Assembly (NCBI RefSeq): GCF_937888285.1
Contig: NZ_CALART010000090.1
Span: 33,719 to 97,718, forward strand
From: an uncultured Aquimonas sp.
GTDB lineage: Bacteria; Pseudomonadota; Gammaproteobacteria; Xanthomonadales; Xanthomonadaceae
Length of the DNA stretch: 64,000 nt
Direction of reading: 5' to 3'
The position numbers were made by a program, and so were the translations under genes. Positions within the stretch are counted from its first letter, which is position 1, and the number at the start of each line of letters is the position of its first letter. The notes beneath the pieces were generated by a model, which worked only from the letters and a program-made list of their open reading frames with translations, ran no database searches and had not been told where the DNA came from. Below are positions 52,194-63,084 of the stretch, piece after piece.

Positions 52194-53390
52194 GTGGACT
52201 TCGCGAGCTTGTCGGTACTGGTGGTCGAGGATCATGGCTTCCAGCGGCGCATGGCCCTGCGCCTGCTGGCCGACATCGGCTGCGGCGAATGCCTGGAGGC
52301 CGCCAGCGGCGAGGAGGCGCTGGCCCTGCTCGAATCGCGCACGCAGCCGATCCACGTGCTGCTGGTCGATCTCGACATGCCCGGCATGGACGGGGTGCAG
52401 TTCATCGCTGCGGTCGCCGGCACGGGCCTGGCCTCGGCGCTGGTGGTGGCAAGCGCGCTGGAGCCGGCCCTGCAGCACACCGTCGAGAACATGGCCCGCG
52501 CCTATGGACTGCGCGTGCTGGGCAGCGTGCAGAAGCCGCTGACCGGGACCAAGCTGCGCGACATCCTCTCCACCCTCGCCATCGAGGCCGATCCGGTCGG
52601 CATGCCGCAGCAGGGCAGCCTGAGCCCGCAGTGCCTGCAGCGCGCGCTGCAGCAGGACGAGTTCGTCGCCTACTTCCAGCCGCAGGTGACGGTCGACAAC
52701 GGCCGCGTGGTCACGGTCGAAGCGCTGGCGCGCTGGCGCCGTGGCGACGGCGAGATGGTCTGGCCGGCGCAGTTCATCCCGGCGCTGGAGCATGCCGGCC
52801 TGATCGAGGAGCTGACCCTGCGCATGCTCGACCAGGCCTGCGCCTGGCAGGCGCGCTGGGCCGCCGACGGGCTGGTGCTGCGCGTCGCGGTCAACGTGTC
52901 CATGCTTGGCCTGACCGAAGCCGACGCCGCCGACCGCTTCCAGCAGGTCGCCGAGCGCCACGGCGTGGCACCTTCGCAGATCGTTCTCGAACTGACCGAG
53001 AGCGCGGTGATGCAGGAGGCCGCGACCGCCCTGCAGGCGCTGGCGCGACTGCGTCTGAAGGGCTTCGGGCTGTCGATCGACGACTTCGGCACCGGCTATT
53101 CCTCGCTGTCGCAGCTGTCGCAGATTCCCTTCACCGAGCTCAAGATCGACCAGACCTTCGTCACCGGCGCGCAGCGCAATCCGCGCCGGCGCGCGGTGGT
53201 GGAAGCCAGCCTGGAGCTGGCCCGCAAGCTCGGCCTGGCGGTGGTCGGCGAAGGCGTCGAGACCACCGCCGAGTGGCAGATGCTGGCCGAGCTCGACTGC
53301 ACCTTCGCGCAGGGCTACCTGATCGGCCGCCCGGTGCCGGGCGAGGAGCTGCCGGCCGTGGTCGCCGCCTGGCGGCGTCCGGGCGCCTAG
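52194..53390 (+). CDS. Response regulator with EAL domain (c-di-GMP phosphodiesterase)
   Basis: A 398-residue regulator starting at GTG 52194 behind an AGGGGGC ribosome-binding sequence. The receiver domain (6-125) has VLVVEDHGFQRR and phosphoacceptor Asp59 in LLVDLDMPGMDG; the Lys of VQKPLTG is conserved. The EAL domain (140-390) has Glu176 in VEALARW, NVSMLGL, ELTESAVM, DDFGTGYSSLSQL, LKIDQTFV, GEGVETTAEW and QGYLIGRP, so all key catalytic positions look present. It should hydrolyse c-di-GMP when phosphorylated or released from inhibition. It has no GGDEF domain. The next gene, a hybrid histidine kinase 6 bp downstream, is the probable partner. This matches the pairing at 9800-13725, but with a different regulator architecture. 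Confidence 0.92.
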   Translation: MDFASLSVLVVEDHGFQRRMALRLLADIGCGECLEAASGEEALALLESRTQPIHVLLVDLDMPGMDGVQFIAAVAGTGLASALVVASALEPALQHTVENMARAYGLRVLGSVQKPLTGTKLRDILSTLAIEADPVGMPQQGSLSPQCLQRALQQDEFVAYFQPQVTVDNGRVVTVEALARWRRGDGEMVWPAQFIPALEHAGLIEELTLRMLDQACAWQARWAADGLVLRVAVNVSMLGLTEADAADRFQQVAERHGVAPSQIVLELTESAVMQEAATALQALARLRLKGFGLSIDDFGTGYSSLSQLSQIPFTELKIDQTFVTGAQRNPRRRAVVEASLELARKLGLAVVGEGVETTAEWQMLAELDCTFAQGYLIGRPVPGEELPAVVAAWRRPGA

Positions 53391-53396
53391 CTGCGC

Positions 53397-55784
<2,388 letters not shown>

Positions 55785-55799
<15 letters not shown>

Positions 55800-55944
55800 A
55801 AAGCAGCCTGCCAGTCCGACCAGGGATGGCCGGGACGATGAAGCAAGCGCGTAAGCGATGGATGTGTCGTGAGGCGGTACGGACCTGCGCCGGACCGCCG
55901 ACTTGAAAAACTCCCCGGAAGGGAGTTTCTCAACACGCTGCTGG
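55785..55944. repeat. MITE-like 160-bp element, copy 2 (inverted relative to copy 1)
   Basis: About 90% identical by eye to 1630-1789 in reverse orientation. The terminal repeat here carries CTGGCAG where copy 1 has CTAGCAG. The end nearest the kinase gene also forms a local perfect hairpin (CTGGCAGGCTG/CAGCCTGCCAG) and supplies its TGA stop (55797-55799). Confidence 0.75.
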
Positions 55945-56054
55945 CGCCACGCGAGGGCACGCCGCCCCGCCGGGACTGATCCGCGGCCATGGTCGAATCC
56001 GGCGGCCGCGGCCGGGCCGCTATCCTGTGCCGCCCCGGTTCGCGCCCCCCGTTC

Positions 56055-56960
56055 ATGGCTTTCGACGCGTTTCTGCTGATCCTGGTGATGCTCGTGGTCG
56101 GCATGGCCGCCGCGCGCAGCGGCGTGTTCGCCGACAACGCCGCCGAGGTGCTCAACCGCTTCGTGCTCTACATCTGCCTGCCGGCGGCCATCCTGCGCGC
56201 GGCCCCCAAGCTCGAATTCAGCGTCGGCCTGCTGGGGCTGGTGGCGGTGCCGTGGATCGTGCTGGCGGCAAGCATCGCCCTGGTCCTGCTGGCCGCACGC
56301 CTGCTGCGCTTCGGCGAGGCCGAGCGCGCCGTGCTGCTGCTGTGCGTGCCGCTGGGCAATACCAGCTACCTCGGCTATCCGCTGATCGAGGCCATGCTCG
56401 GCGAGTACGCCCTGCGCTATGCCGTGGTCTACGACCAGTTCGGCAGCTTCATGATCCTCTCGACCTGGGGCCTGTGGGTGCTGGCGCGCTACGGCGGCGA
56501 CGCCAGGCCCAGCCTGCGCGACATGGGCCTGCGGGTGCTGAAGTTCCCGCCCTTCATCGTGCTCGTGCTGGCGCTCACGGTGATGCCCGCGGAGCCGCCG
56601 CAGGCCATCGATGCGATCCTGCAGCGCCTGGCCGACGCCCTGCTGCCGGTGGTGGCGATGGCGGTCGGCCTGCAGGTGCGGCTCGCCCTGCCGCGCAGCG
56701 AAGCGGTGCCGCTGGTGGTCGGCATCGCCTACAAGCTGGCGCTGATGCCGCTGCTGGTCTGGCTGCTGCTGCCCGTGCTGGGCCTGTCCGGCGACATGGC
56801 GCGGGCGGCCGTGCTGGAAACCGCGATGCCACCGATGATCACCGCCGGCGCGCTGGCGATCTCGCACGGGCTGGCGCCGCGCCTCGCCGCCGCCTTCGTC
56901 GGCTATGGCATCGTGCTGTCGCTGCTTTCGCTGCCGCTCTGGCATAGGCTTCTGAGCTGA
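56055..56960 (+). CDS. AEC-family transporter (auxin efflux carrier type)
   Basis: A 301-residue inner-membrane protein with about ten hydrophobic helices in two halves. The first half opens FDAFLLILVMLVVGMAAARSG and has NRFVLYICLPAAILRAAPKLEF; the middle has CVPLGNTSYLGYPLIEAMLG and the end TAMPPMITAGALAISHGLAPRLAAAFVGYGIVLSL. The proline-containing broken helix (CLPAAILR) and the NTSYLGYP motif are typical of AEC/BART-fold transporters, which move small organic anions such as malate or malonate. The substrate is unknown. It lies 27 bp before the cNMP/rhodanese gene and may share its transcript. Confidence 0.9.
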   Translation: MAFDAFLLILVMLVVGMAAARSGVFADNAAEVLNRFVLYICLPAAILRAAPKLEFSVGLLGLVAVPWIVLAASIALVLLAARLLRFGEAERAVLLLCVPLGNTSYLGYPLIEAMLGEYALRYAVVYDQFGSFMILSTWGLWVLARYGGDARPSLRDMGLRVLKFPPFIVLVLALTVMPAEPPQAIDAILQRLADALLPVVAMAVGLQVRLALPRSEAVPLVVGIAYKLALMPLLVWLLLPVLGLSGDMARAAVLETAMPPMITAGALAISHGLAPRLAAAFVGYGIVLSLLSLPLWHRLLS

Positions 56961-56986
56961 CAGCCCACCCCACGCCGGAGCCCGCC

Positions 56987-58027
56987 ATGGCCCTCGATCC
57001 GCAGCGTCTCGCCCCGCTCTACCCGCTCGACAGCCTGCGCCGCGACACCCTGGAGCACCTCTGCGCCGAGGCCAGCCTGATGCGCTACGGCCCGAACGAA
57101 CCGCTGTTCCGCGCCGGCGATGTCGACGAGGACCTGGTCTACCTGCTGGCCGGCAGCATCGATGGCCAGTATCCGGATGGCCGCAGCAAGCGCATCGAGG
57201 CCGGCAGCCTGCAGGGTCGCTATCCGGTGGGCGAGGCGCAGCCGCGGCGCTTCAGCGCGCTGGCCGGCCCCGAGGGCGCCGAGGTGGTCCGCATGGATCG
57301 GCGCGCCACCGAGAAGCTGCTGGCCTGGGACCAGCTCTGCCGTCACCGCAACGAGCAGGCCGACAGCGCCGAGGACCACGCCTGGGTCTATCGCCTGCTC
57401 GGCAGCCGCGCCTTCCAGAAGCTTCCGACCGGCAACATCGAGCGCATGTTCGCGGCCTTCCGCGAGATCCGCGTGCCGGCCGGCGAAGTGGTGATCGAGG
57501 AAGGCGCCGAGCCCGACTACTTCTACGTGATCAAGCAGGGCAGCCTGTCGGTGGCCAAGACCCTCGACGGCCAGCCGGTGGTGGTGGCCTACCTGGTGCG
57601 CGGCGACTGCTTCGGCGAGGACGCCCTGCTGTCCAACACCCGCCGCAACGCCACCGTGCGCACGCTGGAGGACTGCCGGCTGATGCGCCTGTCGCGCCCG
57701 GAGTTCGAGACCGTGCTGAAGCCGCCGGCGGTGGACTGGGCGAGCGTCGACGACGCCGCCGCGCTGACCCGCGCCGGCGCCAGCGTGGTCGACGTGCGCC
57801 TGCCCAGCGAATTCCGCCAGCGCGCCCTGCGCGACGCCATCAACCTGCCGCTGGCGACCCTGCGCGAGGGCGCGGTCGAACGCCTCGACCGACGCCGCCC
57901 GGTTCTGGTGTATTGCAATACCGGAGAGCGCAGCGCAGCGGCGTGTTTCATCCTGACCCGGCTGGGCTACGAGGTGCGGGCGCTGCAGGGGGGCCTGGCG
58001 CGAGTGATGAAGAAGCCGGCCGCTTGA
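56987..58027 (+). CDS. Two cyclic-nucleotide-binding-like domains fused to a rhodanese domain
   Basis: A 346-residue cytoplasmic protein. Residues about 10-115 are a first cNMP-like jelly roll lacking the phosphate-binding cassette (AGSLQGRYPVGEAQPRRF). Residues about 140-245 are a second with an intact cassette GDCFGEDALLSNTRRNAT, which should bind cAMP or cGMP. Residues about 252-345 form a single rhodanese domain with Cys310 in YCNTGERS, the persulfide-carrying position. There is no helix-turn-helix, so it is not a CRP-type transcription factor. Cyclic-nucleotide control of sulfur transfer or of a protein-interaction role is inferred. It follows the AEC transporter by 27 bp. Confidence 0.9.
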   Translation: MALDPQRLAPLYPLDSLRRDTLEHLCAEASLMRYGPNEPLFRAGDVDEDLVYLLAGSIDGQYPDGRSKRIEAGSLQGRYPVGEAQPRRFSALAGPEGAEVVRMDRRATEKLLAWDQLCRHRNEQADSAEDHAWVYRLLGSRAFQKLPTGNIERMFAAFREIRVPAGEVVIEEGAEPDYFYVIKQGSLSVAKTLDGQPVVVAYLVRGDCFGEDALLSNTRRNATVRTLEDCRLMRLSRPEFETVLKPPAVDWASVDDAAALTRAGASVVDVRLPSEFRQRALRDAINLPLATLREGAVERLDRRRPVLVYCNTGERSAAACFILTRLGYEVRALQGGLARVMKKPAA

Positions 58028-58164
58028 GGTCGCACCGCGCACGAGCCGCGCGCTCGTCGCGGTTCCGCTTCGTGGCGCAGCGGCCTGCAGCCAAGCGCGA
58101 GCGCTTTCGGTCGTTTGCTCCCAAGGGCCATCATCATTGGCGCGACTCGCCACGCGAGCCATAG

Positions 58165-58287
58165 GGTGGGCCCCGGCCCACCATGAGCTGCGCTCTCGCC
58201 CCGTGGTAGGGGATTGTCCTATCGCTTCAAGCGAAGACGAGTCCAAACCGGGGCAAGCGTTGAGCCCATGGTGGGCCAGGGCCCACC
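58165..58287. repeat. Inverted pair of GGTGGGCC-NN-GGCCCACC palindromes
   Basis: Copies at 58165-58182 and 58270-58287 face each other and bound a 123-bp unit running ATAGGGTGGGCC to GGCCCACCCTAT. They fill the 307-bp gap between the cNMP/rhodanese gene and the convergent dehydratase. No gene or clear terminator is otherwise visible there. Confidence 0.85.
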
Positions 58288-58334
58288 CTATGGCGATTAC
58301 CCGGCGCGGCGGCACGGAGGGCTCACCGAAAGCC

Positions 58335-59291
58335 CTACCAGGGCAAGGCATCCAGATCGACATTGCCGCCCGACAGGATCACGCCCACCTCGCGGCCTTC
58401 GAACAGCGCCGGGTTCTTGATGATCACCGCCAGCGGCACCGCGCAGCTCGGCTCGATGACGATCTTGAGCCGCTCCCAGATCAGGCGCATGGCGGCGATG
58501 ATCTCGGCCTCGGAGGCCAGCAGGATGTCGTCGAGACGTTCGCGCAGGATGCCGAAGGTCAGCGGGCCGAGTTCCGCGCGCAGGCCGTCGCAGATCGTGT
58601 CGGCGATGCGGCCGGTGATGCGCTGGCCGGACTTCAGCGAATCATGCGCGTCGCGGGCCTGTTCGGGCTCGGCGCCGAACACGCGGATGCCGGGCCTGAG
58701 CGACTGGGCGGCGATCGCCGTGCCCGACAGCAGGCCGCCGCCGCTGACCGGTGCCAGCACGGTGTCCAGCGTCGGCATGCTGTGCAGCAGCTCCAGCGTG
58801 GCGGTGCCCTGCCCCGCGATCACGCGCGCATCGTTGTAGGGGTGCACGACCTCGGCGCCGGTCTGCGCCAGCACCTCGGCCATGGCGGCGTCGCGCGCGG
58901 CCTGGTGGGTCTCGCAGGGGATGATCTCGGCGCCGAAGTCGCGGATGGCGGCGAGCTTGATCTTCGGCGCCGAGCGCGGCACCACCACGCGGGCGGGAAT
59001 GCCGCGCAGGCGGCAGGCCAGCGCGATCGCGGCGCCGTGGTTGCCGCTGCTCTGGGTCAGCACGCCGCGCGCCGCCTGCGCCTCGCTGAGGCCGAACACC
59101 GCGTTCGCCGCGCCGCGGAACTTGAAGGCGCCGATGCGCTGGAAGTTCTCGCACTTGAAGTGCAGGCGGCAGCCGGCGATGCGGTCCAGCGAGCCCGAGC
59201 GCAGTACCGGAGTCACCTGCGCATGCGGAGCGATGCGCGCGGCCGCGGCGCGGATGTCGTCAAGGGTGGGAACGGTGGTGGCGGGGTTCAT
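58335..59291 (-). CDS. PLP-dependent threonine/serine dehydratase or racemase family enzyme
   Basis: A 318-residue fold-type II PLP enzyme, the length of catabolic serine/threonine dehydratases, serine racemase and threo-3-hydroxyaspartate ammonia-lyase, which lack the C-terminal ACT domain of biosynthetic IlvA. The lysine that binds PLP is Lys57 in IGAFKFRGA. QSSGNHGAAIAL contacts the cofactor and substrate, PVSGGGLLSG holds the phosphate, and EPSCAVPLA lies near the end. Substrate choice among Thr, Ser and hydroxyaspartate cannot be settled from sequence alone. ATG 59291 is preferred; upstream sequence is repeat-derived. Confidence 0.9.
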   Translation of the reverse strand: MNPATTVPTLDDIRAAAARIAPHAQVTPVLRSGSLDRIAGCRLHFKCENFQRIGAFKFRGAANAVFGLSEAQAARGVLTQSSGNHGAAIALACRLRGIPARVVVPRSAPKIKLAAIRDFGAEIIPCETHQAARDAAMAEVLAQTGAEVVHPYNDARVIAGQGTATLELLHSMPTLDTVLAPVSGGGLLSGTAIAAQSLRPGIRVFGAEPEQARDAHDSLKSGQRITGRIADTICDGLRAELGPLTFGILRERLDDILLASEAEIIAAMRLIWERLKIVIEPSCAVPLAVIIKNPALFEGREVGVILSGGNVDLDALPW

Positions 59292-59449
59292 GGTCACGGT
59301 AGCTTCGATGGGTGAGCGCAGCCTGAGCGTGCAGCGATGGTGGCGCAATGGGAACCGCGATGCGCAACTCCGAGGCGCGCGACGTCTTGAAGGCTCTTGC
59401 TCGAAGGTCGGCGCTTGTGGCCCGCCACGCGTCGATTCAGTGCTTTGCT

Positions 59450-59547
59450 CCCCTCTCCCCTGGAGGGAGAGGGGCCGGGGGAGAGGGGGCGATCTTGCCG
59501 CGAGTGTGCCCCCTCTCCCCAACCCCTCTCCCTCGCGGGGAGAGGGG
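59450..59547. repeat. CCCTCTCC-type inverted repeat
   Basis: Two imperfect arms of about 40 bp, 59450-59490 and 59508-59547, are reverse complements built on CCCCTCTCCC and GGGAGAGGGG, with a 17-base loop. This G/C repeat type is common in xanthomonad intergenic DNA (recollection). It lies in the 435-bp gap between the dehydratase start and the GST stop, which holds no gene. Confidence 0.8.
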
Positions 59548-59726
59548 CTCAACCGCAGCCAACGCTCTGCACGCAGCCTGCGGTCCGCACCCAGCTTGCG
59601 GGTCGAGCGCTCGCCTATACACCGCCGAGGAGGCTTGACCTGGTAGAGCGTGTCTACAAAGAGCAGGGACGGTGCCTCGCGGTAGCCGCGGCCGCTCCAC
59701 GAATCCCGAATCCCCAATCCCAGCTC

Positions 59727-60359
59727 TCAACCCTTCGCCGGAAAATTGCGCGCCATCACCGCATCGATCGGCGGCAGCGCGTCGATGGCTGTAGCGATGG
59801 CGTGGAGCTTCGGCGCGTGCTCGGCGAACCAGGGCCGTCGCGGGTTCCAGCGGCTCATCACCGCGATGTAGAGGTCGATCGCACTCATCCGTTCGCCGAG
59901 AAACCACGGCCCGCTGGCCTCGGCCTCCAGCAGGGCCCAGGCGCGATTGCGCCAGCCCTCGACGCTCGCCAGGAAACCCGGCTGCGCCGCGGCCATCGGC
60001 ACGAAGCGCGCGGGGATGTCGGCGTAGGTGAAGGTCGGATAGATCGTCGACACGCAGTAGGTCAGCCAGCGCAGGAAGCGGCCGCGGCAGCGCTCGCTGG
60101 GCAGCGGCACCCAGTCCTCGCTGTCGTTGGTCTCGGCCAGCCACAGGGTGATGGCGAGGCTCTCCGCCAGCACCTCGCCGCCGGCGGTGACCAGCGTCGG
60201 CACCTGGGCCAGCGGATTGATCCGGGCCAGCGCCGCGCGCGCCTCGGCATCTGCGAGCAGGTCGCCCACGCGTTCGAAGCGATACGGCAGGCAGTACCAC
60301 TCGAGCTGCGCCTCGATCAGGGCCGAGCCCCAGCCCTCGCGTCCGTACAGCAGGTACAT
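59727..60359 (-). CDS. Glutathione S-transferase family protein
   Basis: A 210-residue protein. ATG 60359 has an AGGGGAATGC ribosome-binding region directly upstream. The thioredoxin-like N-terminal domain has MYLLYGREGWGSALIEAQLEWYCLPYRFERV and then NPLAQVPTLVTAGGEVLAESLAITLWLAE, with the cis-proline VPTL and the ES glutathione-contact pair. The C-terminal helical domain includes FLGERMSAIDLYIAVMSRWN. It belongs to the bacterial GST group of detoxification or thiol-transfer enzymes; the second substrate is unknown. It is divergent from pepN, with 130 bp between the starts. Confidence 0.9.
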   Translation of the reverse strand: MYLLYGREGWGSALIEAQLEWYCLPYRFERVGDLLADAEARAALARINPLAQVPTLVTAGGEVLAESLAITLWLAETNDSEDWVPLPSERCRGRFLRWLTYCVSTIYPTFTYADIPARFVPMAAAQPGFLASVEGWRNRAWALLEAEASGPWFLGERMSAIDLYIAVMSRWNPRRPWFAEHAPKLHAIATAIDALPPIDAVMARNFPAKG

Positions 60360-60489
60360 GCATTCCCCTCCGACTTTGGTCGTGGTTCGGCGGATTCGAA
60401 CAGGCCCGCAGCAGTGTCGTGACCTTCGCGGCTCGCCGTTCGCGCGTGGCCCCGGCATGCTACGCGATCACTTCCGGCCCTGATCCGAC

Positions 60490-63084
60490 ATGTCCGAGTC
60501 TCCGCTCATCCTTCGCAGCGACTATCGCCCACCGGCCTGGCGCATTCCGCGCATCGGCCTCGTGTTCGAGCTCGACGCCGAGCGCACGCAGGTCGAAGCC
60601 GAGCTGTGGCTGGAGCCCGAGCGCAGCCGCCGCGGCGAGCCGCTGGAGCTGGACGGCGAGGGCCTGGAGCTCGAATGGCTGGAGCTCGACGGGCGCCGAC
60701 TCGGGCCCGGCGACTACCGCTACGACGGCCATCGCCTGCACATCGAGGGCCCGCGTCAGGCCTGCGTGCTGCGCAGCCGGGTGGCGATCGCGCCGTCCGC
60801 CAACACCGCGCTCGAAGGGCTCTACACCAGCGGTGCCCTGCTGCTGACCCAGTGCGAGGCCGAGGGCTTCCGCCGCATCACGTTCTTCATCGATCGCCCG
60901 GACGTGCTCAGCGTCTATGCGGTCGAGCTGCGCGCCGAGCGCGCGCGCTACCCGGTGCTGCTGGCCAACGGCAATCCGGCCGGCAGCGGCGAGCTGGAGC
61001 ACGGCCGCCACTATGCGCGCTGGCAGGATCCGCATCCCAAGCCCTGCTACCTGTTCGCGATCGCCGCCGGCCGCATGGAGCGCGTGTCGGCGCCCTTCAT
61101 CACCGCCGAAGGCCACAACGTCGAGGTCAATGTCTGGGCCGAGCCGGGCTTCGCGCCGCGCTGCGAGTACGCGCTGGGCGCCACCCTGCGCGCCATGCGC
61201 TGGGACGAGCAGCGCTTCGGCCGCTGCTACGACCTCGACGTGTTCAACATCGTCGCCGCCCAGGATTTCACCATGGGCGCGATGGAGAACAAGGGCCTCA
61301 ACATCTTCAACGCGCGCTACATCCTGGCCGACCAGGACAGCGCCACCGACGCCGACTTCGAGGCGGTGGAGTCGGTGATCGGACACGAGTACTTCCACAA
61401 CTGGAGCGGCAACCGCGTCACCGTGCGCGACTGGTTCCAGCTGTCGCTGAAGGAAGGTTTCACCGTCTTCCGCGACCAGGAGTTCACCGCCGATCTGCGC
61501 TCGCGCGCAGTCAAGCGCATCGAGGACGTGCGCATGCTGCGCATGCGCCAGTTCCCCGAAGATTCGGGCGCCCTGGCGCATCCGGTGCGGCCCGACAGCT
61601 ACCGCGAGATCAACAACTTCTACACCGCCACCGTCTACGAGAAGGGCGCCGAGGTGGTGCGCATGCTGCACACCCTGCTGGGCGAGGCGAGCTTCCGCCG
61701 CGGCTGCGACCTCTACTTCGCACGCTGGGACGGCCAGGCCGCCAGCGTCGATGCCTTTCTCGACGCCATGCGCGAGGCCAGCGGCCGCGATCTGCTGCAG
61801 TTCGAGCGCTGGTACGCGCAGAGCGGCACGCCGGAGGTGCAGATCGAAGCGCGCTACGACGCGCAGGCGCGGCGCTGCACGCTGGACATCCGCCAGCACA
61901 GTGCACCGACACCCGACCAGGCCGGCAAGCAGCCGCTGCACATCCCGCTGGCCTACGCCCTGTACGGCGCCGATGACGCACCGATCGCCGCAGTGCCGAG
62001 CGGCGATGCGGCGGCGCGTGCCGGCCTGATCGAGCTGACTGCCGAACGGCACACCCTGGTCTTCGACGGCATCGACACAGCGCCGCTGCCGAGCTTCCTG
62101 CAGGGGCTGTCGGCGCCGGTGCGTCTGCGCTTCGACTACAGCCCCGCCGAACTGGCCCGGCTGGCGCGCATCGAGCGCGACCCGCTGTGCCGCTGGGACG
62201 CCCTGCAGCAGCTTGCGCAGGCCGCCCTGCTCGACGCCTCGGCTGCGCACGCGCACGCGCTCAGCGAAGCGCTGGGCCTGCTGCTGGCTGACGAAAGCGT
62301 GGATCCGAGCTTCGTCGCCCTGTGCTGGCAGCTGCCCGAGTTCGAGGTACTGGTGAACGCGCGTCCGCAGGTCGACATCGACGGCCTGATCGGCACGCGC
62401 CGCGCCCTGCGGCTCAAGCTCGCCCACGATCACGCAGCCCTGCTCGGCCGGCGCTACGACGCTCTGGCGGCGCAGTCACCCGATGCGCTGGACGCAGCCT
62501 CGTCCGCTGCGCGGCGCCTTAAGAACGCCTGCCTGCACTACCTCGGCCTGGTCGAGGGCGACGGCGCGCGCGCCTTCGCGCAGTTCGAACGCGCGGGCAC
62601 CCTCACCGATCGCCTCGCCGCGCTGACCGTGCTGATCCACGGCGGCGCAGCCCAGGCTGAGGCGGCACTCGACACCTTCCAGCGGCGCGTCGGCGAGGAC
62701 CTGCTGCTCAACGACAAATGGATCGCCGCGGTCGCCACCCGCCCGCAGTCCGGTGCGCTCGACGAAGTGCTGGACCTGCTGTCCAGCCCGCACTGGCACC
62801 CGCGCAACCCGAATCGCGTGCGCGCCCTGCTGGGCAGCTTCGCGCGCAGCAATCCGGCCGCCTTCCACCGCGCCGACGGTGCGGGTTACGCCCTGCTGTT
62901 CGACCAGTTGCCGAAGATCGACGCGCTGAACCCGCAGGTGGCGGCGCGACTGATCGGCTCGCTCGAAGCCTGGCAGCGCTTCGACGCCGGCCGCCGCGGC
63001 CTGATCGAGTCCGGCCTGCGCGGACTGGCGGCGCAGGCGCTGTCGCGCGACTGCGGAGAGATGCTGGAGAGGTTGCTGGCCTAG
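60490..63084 (+). CDS. pepN: Aminopeptidase N (M1 family)
   Basis: An 864-residue zinc metallopeptidase, close to E. coli PepN (about 870). The zinc site HEYFHNW has His299, Glu300 and His303, with the third ligand expected near residue 322. The substrate-binding GAMEN loop is visible in FTMGAMENKGLNIFN. The N-terminal beta domain begins ILRSDYRPPAWRIPRIGLVFEL and the C-terminal helical domain runs to the end (LSRDCGEMLERLLA). It removes N-terminal residues from peptides in the cytoplasm, with broad specificity. It is monocistronic and divergent from the GST gene. Confidence 0.96.
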   Translation: MSESPLILRSDYRPPAWRIPRIGLVFELDAERTQVEAELWLEPERSRRGEPLELDGEGLELEWLELDGRRLGPGDYRYDGHRLHIEGPRQACVLRSRVAIAPSANTALEGLYTSGALLLTQCEAEGFRRITFFIDRPDVLSVYAVELRAERARYPVLLANGNPAGSGELEHGRHYARWQDPHPKPCYLFAIAAGRMERVSAPFITAEGHNVEVNVWAEPGFAPRCEYALGATLRAMRWDEQRFGRCYDLDVFNIVAAQDFTMGAMENKGLNIFNARYILADQDSATDADFEAVESVIGHEYFHNWSGNRVTVRDWFQLSLKEGFTVFRDQEFTADLRSRAVKRIEDVRMLRMRQFPEDSGALAHPVRPDSYREINNFYTATVYEKGAEVVRMLHTLLGEASFRRGCDLYFARWDGQAASVDAFLDAMREASGRDLLQFERWYAQSGTPEVQIEARYDAQARRCTLDIRQHSAPTPDQAGKQPLHIPLAYALYGADDAPIAAVPSGDAAARAGLIELTAERHTLVFDGIDTAPLPSFLQGLSAPVRLRFDYSPAELARLARIERDPLCRWDALQQLAQAALLDASAAHAHALSEALGLLLADESVDPSFVALCWQLPEFEVLVNARPQVDIDGLIGTRRALRLKLAHDHAALLGRRYDALAAQSPDALDAASSAARRLKNACLHYLGLVEGDGARAFAQFERAGTLTDRLAALTVLIHGGAAQAEAALDTFQRRVGEDLLLNDKWIAAVATRPQSGALDEVLDLLSSPHWHPRNPNRVRALLGSFARSNPAAFHRADGAGYALLFDQLPKIDALNPQVAARLIGSLEAWQRFDAGRRGLIESGLRGLAAQALSRDCGEMLERLLA

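Noticed and set aside
59397..60422. Long plus-strand frame over the GST gene
   Set aside because: It is antisense to the GST coding sequence and begins in the CCCTCTCC repeat.
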